A stretch of 64,000 bases of DNA, from assembly GCA_018398575.1 (NCBI GenBank), contig JAGTXZ010000024.1, forward strand, positions 310,001-374,000. The letters are read 5' to 3'. The notes beneath the pieces were generated by a model that did not search any database, had not been told where the DNA came from, and was given only the letters and a program-made list of their open reading frames with translations. The position numbers and the translations under genes were made by a program. This DNA is from Ampelomyces quisqualis (taxonomy: Eukaryota > Ascomycota > Dothideomycetes > Pleosporales > Phaeosphaeriaceae). Of this stretch, positions 34,254-46,826 are shown piece after piece; position 1 is the stretch's first letter, and every line of letters begins with the position of its first letter.

Positions 34254-35430
34254 ATGTGCCTAATCTTTTCTGCTTCTTTAGTAATAATTGTATTACTATT
34301 ACTACTACACTATCTTCTAGCTCTATACTATTATAACTCTGTTACCCTTATATTAATTACTATAAGCACTATACCTATACTGCCTACTACTCTTACTATC
34401 TTTGTAAGTAGTATAACGCTAGCGTTATAATATTACTAACCTAGTGTTTAGGCTACGCCTGTTGCCTGCTGTAGTAGCGTCTCTAATATTAAGCTAGCTA
34501 AGCTAGTGTGCCTGCGTTATGCTAAGAGTCTAAAGATTAATAGTATAGCGTGTAACTACGTCCTTAGCGGCCTATAGTGCAATAGGTGTGCCTACAAGAA
34601 AAAGTCTTGCACTCTAGTGCTACTAGGTTTTATTAAAAGCTAAAATGCTTTATACTAGTAGTAGCAGCGCTTTACTACTAATAAGGCTAGAGTAGACTTA
34701 GATATTAACGCGTAAAAGACAGCGTTGCGCTAGTAGACTACCTTAGTAAAGCTTTTTTTCTATAAAGAGGTTAAGTTTAAGAGTTGCTATTAGCCTAAAG
34801 GCAATAAGATCTAAATTTTACAGGTTAAAGTAACTAACTACCTTTCTACTATAGTAGAGAGTATTCTTAATCTCTTGCAGGCTTAAGTAAGTTATTTTTC
34901 TTTTTTCTTGTAGTTGCTGCGCTATTATTCTAATGTTGTCTAGGCTAATCTACTACTACTTAGTAAGGCTAACGCGCAGTCTAATTCTAACCTTAATTTA
35001 GAAAGCGCTACTAGCAACTAGGGCTCTAATTTTAGAAGGTACAAGGAGTAGGAGGAGGAGAGGAATAAAACCTCTTCTCCTTAGAGCCCTACTTCTACGC
35101 CTCCTCCTTCTAAAGGAAAAGGTAAGGCTAAAAGTAAGGCTAAGGTTAAGGCTAAGGCTAAGGCCCCTAAAAAACGCCTAGCTAAGTCCTAGCTATCTAG
35201 GCAGCTTCTTTTTAAGCGCTCTGCTACTAAGAGCAAGCTAAAGCGCTTTTAACGCACTACTACTACACTATTAACTTGCAAGCTAGTAAGTAATCTAAGT
35301 AAAGCTACTATAGAAGAGTAGAAAGGTATAGAAGAGGTTAAGGGAGAGGATAAGAAGAGTAGTAAGAACAAGTTCTTTATCTCTAAAGACCTAGATAACA
35401 AGAACTTTCTAGAGTAAGCTAGCGTTTATG
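34254..35430 (+). pseudogene. Opposite-strand accessory ORF of Gypsy-3, zinc-binding type
   Basis: From an ATG at 34254 one + frame can be read for about 390 codons. A Leu/Ser/Thr/Pro-rich start leads to a Cys cluster near 34507-34610: VCLRYAKSLKI, CNYVLSGL, then CNRCAYKKKSCTLV. A middle part rich in Gln follows, then a highly basic Lys/Ala/Pro tail near 35100-35180 (GKGKAKSKAKVKAKAK). Stops fall where Gln or Arg/Trp codons are expected. It lies between the pol end and the 3' LTR and runs against pol. The CAY...KK.C..V stretch matches the opposite-strand frame of Gypsy-2. A nucleic-acid-binding role is possible but unproven. Confidence 0.6.
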
Positions 35431-35499
35431 CTTAGTTACGCTGCTTAGGCGCTGGCGTTGCGCTGCTAAGGCGCCTAGTTTTTTCTTTTTTCTTTTTTC

Positions 35500-38400
35500 T
35501 TTTGTTTTTCTTTTTGTTTTTTCTATATATTAATTTATAATAATAATTAATCTCTTCTTTAGTTATATATCTCTATAAGTAATTTGTCTATATCTTTTTA
35601 ATTAACCTACTTGTTATATTCTAGTAGCTAGCCTTTCTATTTAACTAGGTAATTTACTAAACGTCTGTTACGCTGCTTTGCTAAAACAGCTTTAACCTTA
35701 TAGTATTGCCTTAGCTTATTACTATTGTCTAGGTTAACAGGCCTAGGTAGAATTAATTCTTCTCTCTTTCTTAGCATAAACAGCTAGAGCAAGGACGTAT
35801 AGAATATAGAGTAGACCTTTATATATAATAAGAGTAAGATTCTAAAAGCTTATAAGCTAATTTGCTTATCTACTAGGAAGAAGCTTATCTAGTATAGTAA
35901 CAGCTTTTTGCTAGTGCTGCGCAGGTATAGATACTTTATTAATAAGAGAATCTTATCCTCTAGCTTAAACCTTTAGGGCCTATGTTTCTTGTTATAGTAT
36001 TATTCTTAGTATTATAAACTTTTGTTCTAGTAATTAGCCAAAGCGTCCTAAGTTTGCATAGGCTTCTGTAACCTTTCTTTAATGCTAAAAACTTTAGTAG
36101 GCGCTATTAGCTTGCAGTTAAGGCGCAAGTAGAACCTATAGTAGGCAAAGAATAAAGATACTCTTAATATAGCTTGTCTAGCATTATTATATGCAAACTC
36201 TACTAGTAATAAAAAGTGTACCTAATTATTAAGTTAATTGCTTACAAAAGCCTTTAAGTATTGCTCTAGTATTTAATTTTAACGCTCTGTTTAGCTATCT
36301 GTTTACAGATAAAAGGTAGTGCTAAGCTAGCGCTTTACCTTTGCTACAAAGTAAAAGTCTACTTAGAACTAAGAAGTAAAGACACTCTCTTAATCTAATA
36401 CAATACCTTTAAGCAAGCTAAAGAATTATATAACGTATTCTAAGAACAGATCTACTAATTATAAGGTAGTAACTATTTATTGTATAGGAATATACTTAGC
36501 TATTTTTATGTACCTATTAACTATAACAAGTATTACGTTATATATAACGCTGTAGCACTTAGCAGGTAGCAGGCCTATAACAAAATCTATTGTAATTTCT
36601 TACTATAGTCTCTAAGGTTAAGAAAGCGCGTTTAACACGCTAGCAGAGCGCTACTTAAGTAACTTTGTGCCTTAGCACACTAAGCAAAAGTTAATATACT
36701 TCTTAAGCTCTTTCTTAAGCCTAGGCTAATAGTAGTATTAGGCTATAAGCTTAAGCGTTTTAGCCTACTTAAAATAGCTAGTAAGTAGATTGTTATAAAA
36801 TAGCTTAAGAAGCTTAGCTTTAAAAGCTAGCTCTAGTAGAATATATAATTAGTTCTTAAACTAAAGGCTACCTAAAGTGTTAAGCTTTTAGTACCTTAAG
36901 CGTTTGCTATTGCCTTAACAGGCAGACGCTAGGAATTTAACATCTCTGCGTATTATAACTACTTCTAGGTTATTCTGTTATACTTGTATATAGATCTTAA
37001 AGAAGAACTTAGAAAGTTTCTTATAAGCTAACTTTTCTAAGGCTGCAGCTCTTGCTTGTAACTACGTAACTCTTTAGGCTATTACTAGTCTGCTTTTAGG
37101 AATCTCTTAATTAAAGCTGTAGCTCCTAGCTGTTACTTTAACACTATGCGTTAGGCTTTATAACTGCGTAACCCTATAGGTTATTACTAGTCTACTCTTA
37201 AAGTTCTTCTAATTAGGGCTGTAGCTTATAGCTGTTGCTTTAACGCTGTGCGTAAAGCTTATAAAAACATCTTTATTAAGATGTAAAGTGCCTACTTACT
37301 GTTAAGCTATTATCTAGCTTTCTACTAACGCTAGCTCTTTACTAAGTAGCTTAGCTTAAGTTCTTACTAGCTATAACTTCTTTTGTAGTACTAGCAACAT
37401 GTCTAATAGTTAAACATCTAGCGTACTGCTGTTATCTACAGGTTACCTTAAAGGCCTATTTGCAGGATTTGTCTTTTTAGACTAATGCTTAATCTTAAAG
37501 TTATAAGCAGCTAGCTTTATTACCTAGCTAGCTTATCTTTTAAACAAAGTTAACGTGCCTATAAAGCCGCGTAGGTTATTATAGTCTGTTTATATTTCTA
37601 ACCAAATTAATAGCCTCTTAACGTAGTAACGCTAGTGCTACACTACTATAACAATAGTAAAAAGCTCTAGGTTGTATATATAGTAGTTCCTTTCTACAGG
37701 CAAAAGCTTTCTTAACTAAAAGGCTATAAAGTGCTAGTTTCTATCTGTATAGAGTTAGAAGAAGATGCCTACTACTCTCTAAATAGAAGTATTAGTTTCT
37801 AACTTAAATAGGAGTGTATAATTATAGTGCTGCAGAACAGGCGCAGTTGTAAACCTGTTGTATAGCTGTTACTTTGCTTTCTCTACAGCGTTAGGCTAGT
37901 TGAAAGGGCTAGACTTCTTCTCTTAAACTAATTCTTTTAGAAGATTAGTAATTAAGCTAACAATAATAGAAAAACTCTGTATAAAGCATTAGTAGAAGTT
38001 TGTAAAGCCTAAGAAGACTTAAACATTCTTAAAGAACGTTAGCGTAGGCTAATTAATAACTGCGCAAACCTGTTCTAGATCTATTATAACACTATTAAGG
38101 CGCATAATAAACCCTAGAAACTTAACTTAGTTAGTAGCAAAGGTATACTTCTTTAAGTTAACAAAAAGACTATATTCTTTTAGCTTTGCAAGTATTTTTC
38201 TTACTTGTTCCTAATAATCCTTTCTCTTTTAAGAAAAGATTAGAATATTATTAAGATAGATAACGTAAAAGATATCTAAATACAGAGTTAAAGCTCTATT
38301 AATATACCTCTAGAACGTAGCAGGCGCGTTAGTTAGCCTAAAGGGCATAACTATGTACTTAAAGTAGCTATATTACGTGTAAAATGCTGTCTTCTACTTA

Positions 38401-39400
38401 TTGCCTTGCTAGATCCTAATCTAGTAATACGCGTTCTTAAGATTAAGCTTAGTAAACTTTACTAATCTATAGAGCTAATTAAGAGTCTTTTTAATTAAGA
38501 GAAGAGCTAATTTGTTCTTTTTAGTAACTTAGTTAAGGCCTTAATAATCTACGCAAAGGCGTAGCGTCTTATCTTTTTTAAGCACAAATAGAATAAGTAC
38601 TCTTGTAGAGCTTGTGCTTTCTTAAATCTAACTTAGGCTCTACGCTGTTACTAAGTAGTTGCGCAGTACACTTAGCTTCTTTAGTAAAAAGTTGTAAAGC
38701 AGTCTATATAGAGCTATAGTTTCTTTTTTTAACTTAATAGCGTAGTTACCTCTATAGTGCTATAGCAGCGCGTTAGCAGCGTTACTATTTGTAACGTTTT
38801 TAAAGTTCTTAAGTTTAACAGGCTACAATAGGTATTCTAGAGAAAAGAACTATAGGCTGCCTACTAGAACTGCGTATACACTTAGCTTGTTATAGAAAAA
38901 TACTACAAAGGTTTTAGCGTCTTTAACTTTTATTATCTTAGTATTAAGCTTGTAGCGCTACTACTTTAATTTGCAGTTAATAATAACGCGCTTCTCTTTT
39001 AGGCTTAGTAAACTTAAAATAATAGGTTATGCTATATTAGCAATCCTATATAAGATAGTAGTAAAGGACTTAGTTACGCCTTAGTTGTCCTTTATTATTA
39101 GATAAGCTTAATAAGCGTAGAAGCTAGGTATAGTGCTTAAGTTAAGTAGACAGATAGTTAGCAGCGCTACGCTATTAATCTAAGAAAGGTTCTTAAGTAA
39201 GGCAACTCTCTTGTTAATTATGCTAAGTTCTGCACTACTATTAATTAGTATTTGTCTAGGCTGCGCAGCGCTATTGTTACGCAGCGTTTTAAGTACTTTA
39301 ATACAATTCTCTTGTTATAATAGAACTTAGGCTGTTAAAGAAGAGAGTTCTTTTAGGCCTTCTTGTTTTTTATTTGTATTAAGTTTAAGCTAGTAACAAG
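35500..39400 (-). pseudogene. Gypsy-3 pol (RIP-inactivated)
   Basis: Minus strand. The reverse transcriptase near 38200-38480 reads KFTKLNLKNAYY*IRI, then MPFRLTNAPATF*RYINRAL and YLNNILIFS (YLDDIL with Asp to Asn). The integrase end near 35700-36450 shows a decayed HPQTDGQTER-type stretch, then VEFAYNNA and a basic tail. Order and spacing match Ty3/Gypsy of the WFTKLDLKNAYYRIRI type. Stops lie mostly at Gln and Trp codons. Confidence 0.8.
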
Positions 39401-40203
39401 AGAGAAGTACAGTAGTAAATAGGTAGGGGTTAGGTAGAGTTAGGGTAGCTTTACGTAAGACCCTAAACCTACCTAACTCTCTACCCAATCTTTTTACGCT
39501 AATAGGGGGTAGAGGTTAGAGTAGAGGTAATTAATTGTAGGTTAAGGTTAGGTTGTATAAGTTTAGCGCAATTAATTAAAATTTAATATATAGTATACCT
39601 TCTAAACAGATTATTAGCGCAACAAGGGGTACACAAGTGTAATCTAAGTATACCTCCTACTATATATATATATAGATATATATAGATTTCTAAATATATA
39701 TTAAATCTTAAAGGGGTAGAAACACGTTAAGAATATTAAAGAACTAATGTTTATTACGTTTATTTATTATATAGGCAGACGTAGTATAACTTTATTTCTT
39801 AAATATAGTAAGCCTATAGCTTTTGCAATTTCTATATACACTAAGCCAAAAAATTAAACTTCTTGTAGTACCTAAGAGCTAGCCGCATATTCTTATGCTG
39901 TATAGTAACTTTCTTTGCATAAATTGCGTTAATGTTAGTATCTCTAATAAATTAGTGTTTTGCAACAAAATAGGAAAATTTACTATACCTTTAAAAAAGC
40001 TAACTAGAAAAGCCTTAGCAGCTTCTTAAAGTGCCTTAATAGCTAATTGCTAGAAGTAGACATAGGGCATCCTTTTGCATTGCTTACTAGCAATTTTGCA
40101 GACAACTTGCTAGAACAGTAGCTTGCAGATAAAGAGCTTAGTAGTCTTCTAGTAGTAGCAGATTTTACGCAAAGCTATAGCTACACTTAGTTAGTATAGA
40201 AGC

Positions 40204-41707
40204 GTAATAAAGAAACGTAATAACTTACTACTAGGCTTAAAGTAGATTTTTTTTTGGCTCCTGCTTTTCTAGTAGTAAAGGCAGGGCTTTTCCTAGTAGA
40301 CTTCCTAGCAAGGTCTTTAGCAACCTCTACGCTACTAGTAACTACGTTATTAACCTTTGCTTTACATTTGCAAAGAGCTATTATAGTAGTGTTGTAGGTT
40401 ATAGAGTTACTACTGTAATATTTTTAGTGTTTTAGCCTCCTTGTAAATAAGCAGTAAGGCAGGCTTAGCGTAGAAAATTACCTTTTAGCGTAAAAATTCT
40501 AATCTCAAACTGGTAGCACAGCTAATTAGTTAAAAATGTAATAAAAAAACGTATTAACTTACAGTCCTACCTAGAATTAGCTACTAGTTCTGCCTAGCCA
40601 CAAATTAAAAATAAAGGGTAAGGTTTTATAAAGTTAATTTTGTACAAGTAAAGTAGCAAAAGGTAGTAAGCGCAGGCTATAAGGTAGAAAACTACGCTAG
40701 CAGCTAACGCAACGCACAGACTAACTCTACCTATTTCCTAGGCAGTAGGCTACTAAAAAGAAATACTAGAACTACACGCCTATATTAGCTATGCGCTTTA
40801 TTGCATTACTTTATTACGCTTAACACTATAGAATTAATTAAATCTAAGGAAATTAACGTTGTTAATTAGCTAGAGGGCTTTCTGCTACCTCTTCTAGTTA
40901 AAATCCTACTACATTTTAAAGAAGAGGAGTAGGCTAAACTTACTAAGGTAAAGGCACTAAATTTTTGTTATTAATTGTATTAATATGTCTAGGGTTTTAC
41001 TTCTAGAGATAATAAAATTAGCTATATTCTTAATTCTTATAGTAGTAATACTCTAAAGCAAGGCCGCCTAATAAATTTCTAGGTCTACTCTAGCATATAT
41101 CTTAGCAGCAGCGCTATGCAATTAAGAGAGCTAGCTGCTATTGCAAAGGCTAAGTCTTTAGATTAATTAGCTAAGTACTAGCTTAAGAAGAAGATTAAGA
41201 AGAGCGTTAGGTACAAGGCGTTGTCTCTAAGGTAGTAGAATAAGAAGCTTAAGAATAAGCTTAAGGCCCTAGCAGCAAAGCGCTTTGCTAGCAAGTAGTT
41301 AGGTAAGTTATTACACTTTTTTATTACATATATTTTACTTACATTACATAGCTAAGTAGTTAATAACCTCTATTTCCTAAGTTTAAAAAAATAGAAGGTT
41401 ATTTAAATTAAGATTAATATGCGCGCCTACAATTTCGCTATAGAGAAGTCTACTTTAGCGCTAGCAGACTCTTAAAAAAAGCTAATAACATGTTAAGCTT
41501 ACACCTAAATATATAGAGCTAGTAGGGCTCTAGATAAGATTATTTAGAAGGAGTACACTTGTAGGCTACACCTCCTTAAGACTAATAGCTTTAAGACACC
41601 TTAGCTTAAGGCTAAATAGCTTAAGTTTTGTAATAAGCTAACGCTAGAGGAATAGGCTCTAGTAATAGATTAGAATTAGCAGTAAGTTTATTACACTTCT
41701 TTATTAC
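40204..41707. repeat. Intron-like repeated segments of hAT-B
   Basis: A 25-26 bp sequence made of GTAAGTTATTAC, a short T-rich stretch and TTTATTAC occurs at 40204-40228 (-), 40538-40562 (-), 41303-41327 (+) and 41682-41707 (+). Diverged or partial copies lie at 42272-42292 (+), 44155-44172 (+) and 45025-45052 (-). Where it lies inside a readable gene it starts with a perfect 5' splice consensus and is followed 15-25 bp later by a branch-like and AG sequence, for example CTAACTAAG for the copy at 40204. See findings. Confidence 0.55.
40229..40537 (-). pseudogene. Minus-strand exon of a second hAT-B gene
   Basis: On the minus strand, between two intron-like segments with the same sequence (ending at 40538 and starting at 40228), one frame reads SITYNTTIIALCKCKAKVNN, then a basic tail with KDLARKSTRKSPAFTTRKAG and KKKSTLSL. 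The frame is nearly free of stops in its last 60 codons. No family recognised. It may be an accessory protein of the transposon. Confidence 0.4.
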
Positions 41708-44700
41708 ATACTTACACTAACCTAACTTATAGAAGGCGTAAACTAACACCTCTTCTAGAGTTTACTTCTAACTTAGTACTTTATAGCAATAGGCTATATA
41801 TTAAAGAACGTAATAAGACTAAGTGTAAGGAAGAAGTAGAAGATTCTAGCAAGGAGCTAGAGGCCTATTTTAAGACTCTGCCTAATGTTTATAAAGATAA
41901 TAAGGATAGTAATCTATATAATAAGAATAGTTAGCGTAAAGATAAGGAGGCTAGAGATCTAAGCAACAGTACTTAGGAGGAGTTTTTAGACCTAGAGTAA
42001 CATGTAATTAGCTTTACTATATATTACTGCCTAATACAGCCTGTTTATTAATACCTATTATAGTTAAGTGCTAAAAAATTTGCTCTTATACTAACCTTAT
42101 CTAATTTTATATATTTAGCCCTAATATTTACCCCTAAATAAACCAGGAAATAGCGTCCTAGGCAGAACTGCCTCTTTACTCTACTATCTAATTTTAAAAT
42201 ACTTAAAACTCTATACTTGTTAGATTTGTCTAACTACCTGCTGTTACCCTCTTTCTTAAAACCTACTAATTAGTTATTACGTTTTTTTATTACAGCTATA
42301 GAGGCAAGTAACCTGCTGCTAACACCTAATAATTTATATCCTAGCGTGCCTAAAATACTACACAAATTTATATAAGACGCTCTCTAAATCCTAAAATCTA
42401 GCCTTTAGAGGACAATCTATATCCTGAAACGCCTAATTTACTACACTAATTATTGCCAAAACAACGCTAAGGCTATTAGAGCATAAGATACCTAGTAGTA
42501 GAACACTTTATAGGCCTAGAATTAAACTTATACACAACCTTAATAGAACGCAGCCTAACGCTTAGCGCATATATAGACCTAGTTTAGAAAGTATACCTAT
42601 ATATACACTAGCTAGCTACATATATATTACCTAAACTATAGGCAAGTACTTTAACACCTAACTAATTACTATATTAGTACAAAACACCTCTTTAACTACC
42701 TTAAGTTACATAAGTGCAAAGGTGTTACTAAGTCTATTTATCTAAGGCTACCTTTTCTACTATCTACGCTACAAAATAGATCTCTACGCTAACTATTTAC
42801 TACCTAGGGATTTAAGAAGAAAATAGTACGTATGCTTCTTAATAGTAACTAGTTGTTTTAAACCTTAGAGCAACCTTTATTCTATTACTTTATTTAATTT
42901 CTTTAACTAGGCACAATTATCCCTTCCTAGTACAAGTTCTCTCTAATACTTTAAAACTAATATAAGCAGGTAGCTTAAAACCTCCTCTACAACCTAGGCA
43001 GAACAATAAAAATATCTATTACCCTACTAGACGCTTAGTCTACTGTAAACTACCTTAGCTTTCTAGCTATTAAAGCCTACTACATTAATGTTAGCTAGCA
43101 AATAAGAGAGGTTTTATTAGATTTTATCCTATTACAAGAGCGCTACACTAGAGTTTTAATAGCAGCTAATCTAATGCATGTGCTTAAAAAAACTAACACT
43201 ACAAAGAGACTTTTAGCTGTTACTTGCAACAATGCCTTAAACAATAGAACCCTTACTAGAAGCCTTAAAAGCTATCTTACTAACAAGGGCATTAAATAGA
43301 GCGCAAAGAAAAACACTATTCTATGCCTTACTTATATTATTAACCTTGTAGTCTAGGATATTATATTGCACCTAAGGCTAATAGCCTTACCTAAAATAGA
43401 AGAAGCTAAGTAGCTTTAATGTTGCTATGTTTATTAAATTAATAATATAATGTTAGTGCCAAACTTACTTTGCAAGGTATGTAAAGTCCTTTATTATAGT
43501 TCTTTATTACGCGCTTACTACCTTTAGATCTAGGCAATTTGCATTACAATTAATTTGTTACCCTAACAATTTAAATAATTCTTAAAAGTACAGTCTAATA
43601 TACCTACAAATTAACGCCTTTATGTAATACAAGATGTAAAAACTAGATAGAACTTAACATATAATATGTGTAAGTAAGCCTGCTAACTAGCCTCCTATAT
43701 TAATAATTGGCTTAAGAAGGAAATTACACTTAGCTAATTAATTCTAGGTAGTAATAGCAACAGCTAGGACAACAATTTAGTAGCTAATTTTAAGGACCTA
43801 AAAAGACTTTAACTAGCTCTAGCTAAATAGTTGTACCTAAGAGCTATAACCTGCATACTAGCAAACTTTAAAACAGCTACTAACAAAATTAGTAAAAATA
43901 ACACACTACAGGCGCCTTATATATAGATAATGTATAATAGGCTTTTTAACTTTCTAGATTAGATAACTACTAAGCTATTAAACAAGGAAGATAAGGGCAG
44001 TTATTAAGAAGAGTAGCCTGCTATTATTAGGGCTACAGCAGAGAAGGGCAAGAAGAAATTGTTAAAGTACTATTTACATACAGATAAAGAGCAAGGATAC
44101 CTATATAATACAGCTACTATTCTTAATCTAAGTTAAAAGCTTTCTGCGTATAAAGTAAGTTTTTTTTTATTACATATATTTATTACGCTGTTAACTGTTA
44201 CACGCAAGAGAATAAGTAGAAATCTAATTTTAAATATATATATTAGCGTTAGTTCTTAGAGTACATAAGCTAATATAACAATTAACCTATATAACTCTGT
44301 AGAGACTATACCTTAGTCTGCCCTGCTTAGCCTTGCTAATTCCTTTAAAATTAGTAGTTTAGAAGGCCTTCTAAACTTATAGTATAGTTAAGTAAAGTAG
44401 GTTCTAAGTTGTATAAAGAACTAAACCTAGGTATTAGGCTAGTCTGTGCAGAGGCCCTCTGCTACCTAAGTACTCCTCTAATAACTAAGAATAAGGAGAG
44501 GAATCTAACAGGTATACTAGCATAGTAGCAGGCTAACACAGAAACTTACTTACTTCTAGCCTAGGTAGCAATAGATGTGCTAGCTATTTAGCTTATAGAG
44601 GTTAGGGTAGAGCGTTCTTTTAATACTACAAGAGATATAATAAGAAATTAAAGGCATAGACTTAAAGCTAAGATAATTTAGATAATTATAGTTGTTAAAC

Positions 44701-45030
44701 ACGCAATTACGCACAAGGACAACTTTCTTAGCTTACCTAAACTATAATTACTAACTCTAACACGTTAACTAAGTGCTAAAATAGTCTAGGACCTATATAA
44801 GATTTAGAGACTAGATCTTTGTTCTAGCTCTATTAACACTAGAATAAGGCGCTTTGCAGATCTAACAAGTAACAAAGAAGATAGTAGTAAGAGTAAAGGT
44901 AGTAATAGGATAGATTTTGTAACCTCTTCTTTAGGTGCTTATTTAGAGACTCCTGTGCGTAACGTGCCTAAGCAGTAGCTACAAAAGAAGAGATTAAAGC
45001 CCTTGCGCTACCTTAACTAGTTAGCGTAAT
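40960..45030 (+). pseudogene. hAT-B transposase (RIP-inactivated)
   Basis: Legible + strand motifs in order: ASRALDKII and EYTCRLHLLKTNSFKTP near 41530; RLYIKERNKTKCKEEVEDSS near 41800; LSFLAIKAYYINVS near 43060; IAANLMHVLKK, TCNNALNNRTLT and CLTYIINLVV near 43160-43340; VIQDVKTR*NLTYNM near 43625-43660 (hAT proteins read TRWNSTY); and near 44610-44750 the dimerisation domain, ERSFNTTRDIIRN*RHRLKA and KHAITHKDNFLSLP. This order is that of full-length hAT transposases. At least three introns with the same 5' half interrupt it. Many Gln/Trp codons are stops. Confidence 0.8.
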
Positions 45031-45444
45031 AAAGAATTGTAATAAAAGCTTACTAGGCAATTTAACACTACTAATTTTAAAAATTATGTTTCTATACTAA
45101 GATTTAGTTTTTATACACTAATTTAAATAGATGTTACTTTGGTAACATCTCTAATTTTAAGATTATTCCTTTAGTAAGCTAATTTCTCTTACCCTACTAT
45201 ATACTAAAGTAATATACTATTTTAGAGGTTATAGTAAAGGGCGTTACATAAGTATAACCTAACAGTAGGTAGCTTAACTTAACTACAAACCTAACCTATA
45301 CCTAGTACCTATGCAACCTAACCCTAACCTATACTCTAGCTCTACTATAACCTAACCTCTACTCTACCCCCTACGCTGTTAACTTTTACCTACCTCCTAC
45401 CTAAAGAGAGGTACCTCCTACCTATTTACTAGTGTAGAGAGAAG

Positions 45445-46539
45445 CTATTAAGCCTTAATCTATACTTTCTAGCCTAATAGCCTATTTTGCTATAATAGTA
45501 GCAGGCGTTAGTTAGCTTTAGGCTTAGGTTTGCAGTACTAGCAACACGCTGTTATAGAGCTGTTACGTTTAGTTTAGGCTGCAAAGTTTTTCTTGTACTA
45601 AGCGTTTTATGTGTATAATAGTATAGTAATAGTATACTACTACTATAGCGCAAGTTGTCTTCTAGTGTTATAGCGCGTTTAATAAGTTCTTTGCAAGTAG
45701 TAAAGAACTTAGTGTAGTTAAAGAAGGCTACTCTAATCTCTAAGTAGAGTTTACTATACAAGTGTATTACTAAGTGTTTCTGCTTATATAGAGAATTTAC
45801 CTAATTTTCTAAAGTAGATAAATAGGCTGCAAATTTGTTTACTATTTAGCTATTCTTTTAGAATGCCTTTTAATACTATATAGTAACTTAAAGCTCTCTA
45901 TTTATAAAGCTCTTAATCTAATTAAGTAAAAAAGATATTATATTATACTACGCTAGCGTTTTGCTATTATCTTTCTATTCTCTTTATATCTATATCTATT
46001 AAAATGTAGTTTGTAAGTACTAGAGAGTAAAGGCAATCTTTTAGTTCTTAAGCTAAAAGGCTAAGAGATCTAATTAAAAGGTAATAGATAGCCTAGCCTT
46101 AAAGTCCTAATACTCTTTAATTCTCTTGCCTTTAAAAACAGAGATTTTCTTAATCTTTACCCTGCGCCTTAGTAGCGCTAATAAGTTAAGTTAAGAGCGT
46201 TGCGCTAGTAAGAACGTATTGCGTCTAACTAGAGAGGTTAGTAGATCTAGTTTATTTAGAGCGTCTAAAGGCTGTTTAGAAGAAAAAAGAAGCTGTTTAC
46301 CTACTAATAATTGCTTCTATTAGCGTACTTTCTCCTCTAGAGTCTAAATCTTAGCCTACTTCTTAAGCTCTTAGCGCTAGCGCTTTAGCTGCGCTAAGCG
46401 TTTGCTTAAGCTAAGTATTAATTCCTTATTAAGAGTATTTTCCCTTAATAGGTTAGCTAGTAGGCTTAAGAGCAGATCTTAATCTATTGTTATTAAGTAA
46501 CTAGGCTGCTATTCTTTTACAAAGTAGAGGAATTAAAAC
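45445..46539 (-). pseudogene. Gypsy-3 gag-like region
   Basis: A 69-codon stretch at 45552-45761 is still open on the minus strand (YLEIRVAFFNYTKFFTTCKE, then RAITLEDNLRYS). It resembles the C-terminal part of a retrotransposon gag (typical: F.EL...AI.LDNRL..R). The rest of the segment up to the 5' LTR is frame-broken. hAT-B separates it from pol. Confidence 0.55.
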
Positions 46540-46821
46540 TATAAAAGGTTTGTATAGCAGCAAAGTTACACAATAACAATAGTAGTATAAGTAGAAGTAA
46601 GTTAATTTCTATTCTACAGCTTTAGTACAGAACTACTCTTTTGTAAATATAACTAGACGCGTGTTTTTACAACTAGAATATACTAGGTCTGCACTAGCGT
46701 AGCGCTGTTAAGACGCTAGAGCAGCTATACGCGTTTTACGCGTGTAACAGCTAAAGTAGCGTTATAGTAGCGTAGGCGCATTACTACGCAACTAACAGCT
46801 CTACACTATAGTATTCTTATA
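46540..46821 (-). repeat. Gypsy-3 5' LTR (282 bp)
   Basis: Direct repeat of 33783-34064, followed by TSD TCTAT at 46822-46826. Confidence 0.85.
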
Positions 46822-46826
46822 TCTAT

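Larger units (their letters stand above)
39408..45436 (+). mobile_element. hAT-B: 6.0-kb hAT transposon inside Gypsy-3
   Basis: Inverted repeat ends: left TACAGTAGTAAATAGGTAGG, right (reverse complement) TACACTAGTAAATAGGTAGG. A perfect 8-bp TSD GAGAGAAG lies at 39400-39407 and 45437-45444. AGGTTAGG-type subterminal repeats are dense in both arms (39430-39560 and 45260-45420). The + strand encodes a hAT transposase. A minus-strand frame, probably a second gene, lies in the left arm at about 40229-40537. The element splits gag from pol of Gypsy-3, so it came later. Confidence 0.85.
33783..46821 (-). mobile_element. Gypsy-3: Ty3/Gypsy retrotransposon on the minus strand, holding hAT-B
   Basis: Two 282-bp LTRs lie at 33783-34064 and 46540-46821. 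The left copy begins TGTAAGAGGTTT and ends TTTTTACA. The right copy carries transitions at both ends (TATAAAAGG...TTATA). The TSD TCTAT lies at 33778-33782 and 46822-46826. Gag and pol read on the minus strand, so the right LTR is the 5' LTR. Without hAT-B the element is about 7.0 kb. It is inserted in hAT-A, between the two halves of its transposase. Confidence 0.85.
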
